A DNA stretch of 64,000 nt from assembly GCF_905147045.1 (NCBI RefSeq), contig NC_065905.1, forward strand, positions 10,602,001-10,666,000. The letters are read 5' to 3'. This document shows, piece after piece, positions 61,204-64,000 of this stretch (the stretch's first letter is position 1; every line of letters starts with the position of its first letter). The translations under genes were made by a program, and so were the position numbers. The DNA is from Nymphalis io. Taxonomy: Eukaryota > Arthropoda > Insecta > Lepidoptera > Nymphalidae. The notes beneath the pieces are model-generated. The model was given only the letters and a program-made list of their open reading frames with translations, searched no databases and had not been told where the DNA came from.

Positions 61204-62818
61204 ATTTTTTATTGGTAGAATCTGCTATCGGTCCTAGGACTATGATTTGTTGAGAGAAATTGTCTTGTGGTGCTGATCCTCAAGAGGACCAGTTCCCTGT
61301 TATTCATTTGTCTGCACTTATACGGTTTGATCAAGGATGATTCTTTTAATGCACCTTGGGGAGTTATAATTTAGAAGCTGAAGTGCTAATGTGTAAGCAT
61401 GACATGACAGATGTTTCTATAAATGTAATACTATTAATGTGTAAATAATTTTGTCCAGCTGTTATGCTTTCAAGGATAAACCACTGAACCGAATTTGATG
61501 AAATTTGGTATGAAGAAAACTTGAATCCTGAGGAATAACATAAGCACACAGACTAGTATTAAAAATTGGTCATGTCTCCCTTGACCAATTTTTTTATAAA
61601 ATTGTTTCTATAAAACACTTTATATAAATTCATTTATTTTTAATTAATCCATTTTTTAAAACAACAGTTTCATATAAATCCTCTCCACAATTAATGAATG
61701 TTATTATTATTTTTACAGCATCGCCGGGAATTTGGGGCTAGTACCAAAACTAAAGCCAAATTTAGCGTTCATGGTTTAAAGAGATTAGTTTGTACGTCTA
61801 TTTATTTAAAAAAAAGCAATAAAAAGACACCTACCTTGCCCCAACAAATTCATAACATTCAGACATTCGTTTCCATTTATGGACTGTCTCAAATGGTCCA
61901 AACTCCATTCTTAAGCTAATATCAAGTTCGTTTGGGTTGCGAAGTTGCTCCGTTATCAACTTCGCTATATTTTGCATTTTTATGTCAACAGGAATGTTTG
62001 ATTTTTTCACTACAGTTGTCTTATAACTATGGTCTATAAAAATAAATTTTAAAATTATCTTCCTTGAGGTTTGAAAATGATTTTATTCATAATTTTCTTT
62101 GAAATTTTCAATGTAATATTAATTTAATAAACTAATTTATGGAAAATTAATATTAAATGTTTAAAATAAATAAAAATGAATACCTAGGTATTTTAAAAAA
62201 AAAGACAGAAAAAGAAAACTATTGTTTCTAAAATCTTAAGAACTCACCCAGTAGTCTTAATTTAGGACAACACAAGTAAAGTAGAATATTAATCCAGGAC
62301 ACTGTTGAAATAAAAGAAACCTCGAAATAAACTATATAGGATATATAGGTCGACTGTTTCGGAAAATAGATATCGAGTTTATTGACTTTGGTTCTGTTTC
62401 TGCAAATAACACGTAATATTTTATTTCCAAATATATTTTTTATTATATTGCACACATTGAACAATTCTGATTGTTTTTAAGCTCTAAGAATTATTTTTAA
62501 GCTCTAAACAGAAAAACCCAAGAAGGCCAACAATATCCTAGCTCAAGCTTTATAGGATTTTTCTTGTTATTGATTTTGTCACAGGTAAAACATTGTGCAG
62601 GGAAGATCTTACCATATAGTAAAAATGATTTTATCGTGAGAAAATAATTAATGAATATTGCTACAATATTCATATAAAATACATAAATATTTAATTGTAT
62701 ACAGTAAATTGCTTAGCATTTCATAATTAAACTGTATTTCTAAGCAAAACCTTAATTAATATTCTGCGTGTGATTTCAATTTAGGAATTGTATTACCTGT
62801 AAAATGGATGTCAGTCAT
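47475..62818 (-). CDS. Lztr1: Leucine-zipper-like transcriptional regulator 1 (Lztr1)
   Basis: 16 coding exons: 62797-62818, 61835-62033, 60754-60925, 59931-60067, 59748-59862, 55888-56051, 55264-55434, 53659-53800, 52760-52923, 51778-51950, 51450-51645, 50597-50748, 50135-50313, 49723-49849, 48596-48753, 47475-47660; 2,457 nt, 818 aa (human 840). Six Kelch blades: AIYVFGGDNG, MFVFGGYTGN, LWIFAGYDGNARLNDMW, MFVFSGQSGAK, LYVVGGAADSTLPSDLHCYD, MYIFGGTVDNNVRSGELYRF. Two BTB-BACK units follow (FCDVTLLVG..HQAMLAARSQYL and LADVKLRVG..HRSILAARAAYFEAMFRSF, each with a helical BACK part). LZTR1 is a CUL3 ubiquitin-ligase adaptor that targets RIT1/MRAS-type Ras proteins, with the Kelch propeller as substrate receptor. 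The first exon, with only 22 coding bases, is chosen by phase and is the least certain part. Introns host a LINE and many SINEs. Confidence 0.93.
48083..48443 (-). mobile_element. Family D SINE, full-length
   Basis: On the minus strand the head reads 'ctcgttggtctagtggcttg' (A box) and 'ctgggttcgattcccagg' (B box), then 'ccaataaaaagttattgggt' and a body containing the reverse complement of 'aatccgatgggacggcaatc'. In the Lztr1 intron between the last two exons... the copy lies between 47660 and 48596. Confidence 0.82.
50340..50480 (+). mobile_element. Possible LINE reverse-transcriptase fragment
   Basis: One frame gives DHFRPISILEAQKYC and RGRSTTDAG, recalling 'RPIS' and 'GRSTTDA' motifs of R1/jockey-type reverse transcriptases. 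Short and weak. Confidence 0.35.
51040..51300. repeat. GC-rich intronic segment with strong hairpin
   Basis: Abruptly GC-rich 260 bp in an AT-rich intron, with GACGTCCTAAG (51146-51156) and CTTAGGACGTC (51182-51192) around an inner GGCCTC/GAGGCC stem. Looks like the 5' part of a retroelement, but the family was not identified. Confidence 0.5.
51966..52222 (+). mobile_element. Family C repeat
   Basis: 'tgtgcaagcccgtctgggta' to 'ccagtccgcctacttatttc'; missing part of the middle. It directly abuts Lztr1 exon 51778-51950. Confidence 0.72.
52305..52720 (-). mobile_element. Family D SINE fragment split by a family A SINE
   Basis: The left piece (52305-52376) matches 'gtcctccagacct...cggcggcca.tctta' and the right piece (52677-52720) matches 'gatgggacggcaatccgaca', in family D order. 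A family A SINE lies between them. Confidence 0.6.
52377..52674 (-). mobile_element. Family A SINE nested in family D
   Basis: Full-length reverse copy. Flanks 'gccatctcaggacat' (about 52358) and 'gccatctcaagatgt' (about 52673) look like an imperfect 15-bp target-site duplication. Confidence 0.87.
53034..53245 (-). mobile_element. Family B SINE, head-truncated
   Basis: From 'gggacattttacacacaagg' to 'tgggtgggaatcgaacccac' in reverse orientation; the distal tRNA-like head is replaced by other sequence. Confidence 0.8.
53850..54010 (-). mobile_element. 3' terminal LINE fragment, inverted
   Basis: Reverse complement of the last about 150 bp of the LINE fragment ending at 54870 (shared words 'gtattccgctgccgttttgc' and 'gcatttacttatttaattaa'). 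5' truncated after the coding end. Confidence 0.82.
54033..54155 (+). mobile_element. Partial family C repeat
   Basis: 'cccgcccactcatcagatat' to 'acataacatcatggg', between the two inverted LINE fragments. Confidence 0.72.
54160..54870 (+). mobile_element. 5'-truncated CR1/jockey/R1-type LINE
   Basis: Plus-strand frame: IKDLGVLMSDNLSFTDHV, KILYNCFVRSTLESNSVIW, EKLQKKFLRWLYHKQYG, MTGYDSLEVRRHMALLS, then a frameshift and the C-terminus STAVFRKTAAEYIQT, stop, 3' UTR. At least one internal stop. Antisense to Lztr1 in its intron. Confidence 0.85.
55035..55085 (-). mobile_element. Family A SINE scrap
   Basis: 'gagttaaggtcttctctctt' and 'tttgaggagaaggtt' only; upstream 54886-54950 also has a family C scrap ('gcgcatcggcgatgta', 'ttcttacatcgcc'). 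Confidence 0.5.
55490..55735 (-). mobile_element. Family D SINE, partial
   Basis: Same body as 48083-48443 ('tagccaactgcgcaggatat', 'aagtgctttccgaggcacgg') with the head mostly deleted (jumps from 'gagaattttcga' to 'ctagaccgacgaggcag'). Confidence 0.8.
56120..56176. repeat. Older repeat hit by the LINE (left half)
   Basis: 'tctttattcaatatagaagc' also occurs at about 27255. Together with 59342-59390 ('aaaaatctatcaccagtgac') it forms one older repeat interrupted by the LINE. Confidence 0.55.
56177..59341 (+). mobile_element. Nearly full-length RTE-type LINE in Lztr1 intron
   Basis: 3.17 kb, antisense to Lztr1. A 5' UTR of about 190 bp ('cccgtgggtgtcgtaagagg') precedes the ORF; the 3' end is (TTGA)n-like. 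The 10-mer attgattgac occurs at both borders (56167-56176 and 59342-59351), a likely target-site duplication, although low complexity. No long terminal repeats. The structure (endonuclease plus reverse transcriptase in one ORF, short 3' tail of TTGA units) fits the RTE clade. Confidence 0.88.
56366..59329 (+). pseudogene. LINE endonuclease/reverse transcriptase ORF with one stop
   Basis: One frame of 988 codons from ATG 56366, interrupted only by TAA at 57311-57313. The first part (about residues 50-300) is an apurinic endonuclease-like domain: MATYNGRSM, HILGLSEVRRQGE, VVMGDFNAKVG, NEIDFI and a final GSDHRLV. The second part holds the reverse transcriptase: NNKAPGDDGITTELLKAG, NYRPISLLSHVYKL, QAGFRSGYSTVDHI, FVDYEKAFDS, GVRQGDVISPKLF, RFADDIVII (about residue 733), and a C-terminal zone with LKWQWAGHVCRR and VGRPPARWTDD. 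All catalytic motifs look intact, so decay is slight. The stop may be a mutation in this copy or polymorphic. Confidence 0.9.
60172..60255 (-). mobile_element. Family A SINE head fragment
   Basis: 'gatgaattataaacacaaat' through 'gatgcttgcctgg'. Lies about 150 bp from a longer copy of the same family. Confidence 0.6.
60403..60668 (-). mobile_element. Family A SINE
   Basis: Reverse copy in a Lztr1 intron, complete except for the outer tRNA-like head; ends at 'cacaatcatcggttaa'. Confidence 0.85.
61156..61201. repeat. (AT)n microsatellite
   Basis: About 22 AT units in a Lztr1 intron. Confidence 0.97.
61475..61556. mobile_element. Helitron-like dispersed repeat fragment
   Basis: 'aaaccactgaaccgaatttg', 'gaaatttggtatgaag'; shares its core with 27405-27525. 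Confidence 0.4.
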
Positions 62819-63021
62819 ATATATTATAAAAGAACTTATTGATTTGTTTTAATATTCTTAGATTCAAGCTACTATTCGCAATTGTGACAACAGCCAACAA
62901 ATGTGACAAATCTTTGGAGTTCTGTGATCTGTCACTCAGTTTTCTCGCCTCATAAATCATTAATTTCCACTTTGGATTATTGGATATCCTAATCATGAAG
63001 TACTATGTCCAGATCCCAGGG

Positions 63022-63225
63022 ATTAATTTTTCTCTCAAAATTTTCTCAGTAACAGCCAAAAGTCATGAAGTTGGTAGTGTTCCACTTCATATCTGCTGTG
63101 CAAAGCTGTTGGTCTTGCGCATGATCTCTTCCCAGTAATGTAGAATTGTCGATTATGAGGTAAAAACGGGAGAGTGCTTTTGTGTTTGCACACAAACTTT
63201 CGAATCTCTTGCAGTGGCGAATTTA
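63022..63225 (-). mobile_element. Old family D SINE fragment
   Basis: Diverged but ordered matches to the family D body in the orientation opposite to 48083-48443's listed motifs ('attttctcagtaacagcc', 'gaagttggtagtgttccact', 'gctgttggtcttgcgcatga', 'gagagtgcttttgtgtttgc'). Strand is uncertain. Confidence 0.55.
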
Positions 63226-63244
63226 GCAAAAAAGTAAGGTATAT

Positions 63245-63478
63245 AAGTGTCACACGGGTTAAGGCCTTTTAAAGGAGTTAAGAGTGGTCTTGGAGTTTAT
63301 TTCATCATGTTGTTAACTGCTTCAATGCTGATTGATAGATTCTCATGTAACAAAATTTCACCCATTTATAAGATATGAATTATAACAACAAAAACATTAC
63401 AATAAAATGATTCTTGCGTGGGTTTGAACTCGGAATCTACGATTCACGTTTTCTAACCACTGGGCCATCTCCGCTCAG
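63245..63478 (-). mobile_element. Old family A SINE
   Basis: 'aaggccttttaaaggagtta', 'tgggtttgaactcgg' (B box) and 'cactgggccatctccgct' in reverse orientation; strongly diverged. Confidence 0.65.
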
Positions 63479-64000
63479 CGATGCTTTATACACAAAGCCA
63501 CGATTAAAAATATTGGAAAATGCTTTACATTATATTATATACAATAAATTAATTTTTAAAAATAGTTTATTCGACTATTACGAATTAAAGGTAATACAGA
63601 TCTTGAAATAATATACCTTTTGTTATCTAGAAATTTAAATCTGTAAGAATTGATTGATTTTGAAAGATTTTAAACACAATCAAAGTAACTAACAAATTAA
63701 ATAAAGCTACGTGTATTGCCACCATAAAATACCCATAAAATTATCAACCCACTTTTATTAATCTGTGGACGAACCAGTAACAGCTAATCAAGTTTGTTTC
63801 TTTTGTATTTTGGTTAGATTGTTATTATATTTTAAATATATTAAATACTAAATAAAAGACAATATTTTAACATAATAGTGTCGACAAAAGTTACTAGAAA
63901 CTACTTTTTAAAGAAATGTCTTCGCCGGTAATAGTTGAATATATGTTTATTGAACTTCTAATAAAATTCGTTTTTGTGTGGTTTTTCTTATTTTATTCCA

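Larger units (their letters stand above)
62819..64000. other. Upstream region of Lztr1 and right edge
   Basis: Probable Lztr1 promoter near 62820-63000. Two old SINEs follow. From about 63480 to the edge the sequence is AT-rich and I see no gene, repeat or RNA. Confidence 0.5.

Noticed and set aside
62228..62464. 78-aa hydrophobic open frame as Lztr1 first exon or own gene
   Set aside because: It fits the splice phase, but the sequence is unlike LZTR1 and a shorter exon at 62797-62818 fits better; left as an alternative.

Overview
This is a gene-rich, AT-rich stretch of an insect nuclear genome, most likely a butterfly or moth. It holds nine protein-coding genes, most split into many short exons. 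Introns and intergenic gaps are full of short interspersed repeats with tRNA-like heads, RTE-type and CR1/jockey-type LINE pieces and Helitron-like ends, a mix I know from Lepidoptera. The presence of Slimp also points to an insect. Every spliced gene model was built by hand from GT/AG borders and reading frame, and the coding length of every complete gene comes out as a multiple of three.

Gene order, left to right: a C2H2 zinc-finger gene (minus, cut by the left edge), Tango2 (plus, 6 exons), Slimp (minus, 1 exon), Znf593 (minus, 2 exons, overlapping the Slimp start by 11 nt), clathrin heavy chain Chc (minus, 28 coding exons over about 24 kb), Ufd1 (plus, 7 exons), Arpc4 (minus, 1 exon), Rab35 (plus, 4 exons), UQCR10 (plus, 2 exons) and Lztr1 (minus, 16 coding exons over about 15 kb). 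Divergent pairs that may share promoters are zinc-finger/Tango2, Chc/Ufd1 and Arpc4/Rab35. Tango2/Slimp and Ufd1/Arpc4 are convergent.

The genes are housekeeping: vesicle coats and traffic (Chc, Rab35), actin nucleation (Arpc4), p97-dependent degradation (Ufd1), CUL3-dependent Ras turnover (Lztr1), mitochondria (UQCR10, Slimp), ribosome assembly (Znf593) and lipid/heme handling (Tango2). They are not one pathway. Four of them (TANGO2, clathrin heavy chain, UFD1, LZTR1) have human counterparts clustered at 22q11.21, so the neighbourhood may be an ancient linkage.

Repeat families used below. Family A: tRNA-headed SINE, head 'agccgagatggcc', tail 'cacaggctgtta', about 300 bp, many copies. Family B: tRNA-headed SINE, head 'ggccggttggcgtggttgg', about 240 bp. 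Family C: about 270 bp repeat containing 'cacccactcatcagatattc'. Family D: about 350 bp repeat containing 'aatccgatgggacggcaatc' with a tRNA-like B box. The largest repeat-filled spaces are Chc intron 2 (10.3 kb) and several Lztr1 introns, one of which carries a nearly full-length RTE-type LINE.

The observations I rate highest are the 11-nt Znf593/Slimp overlap, which looks like a two-cistron mRNA; the 22q11.2-like linkage; a 93-bp near-perfect palindrome in Chc; and isolated exons with extreme G/C third positions inside otherwise AT-rich genes.
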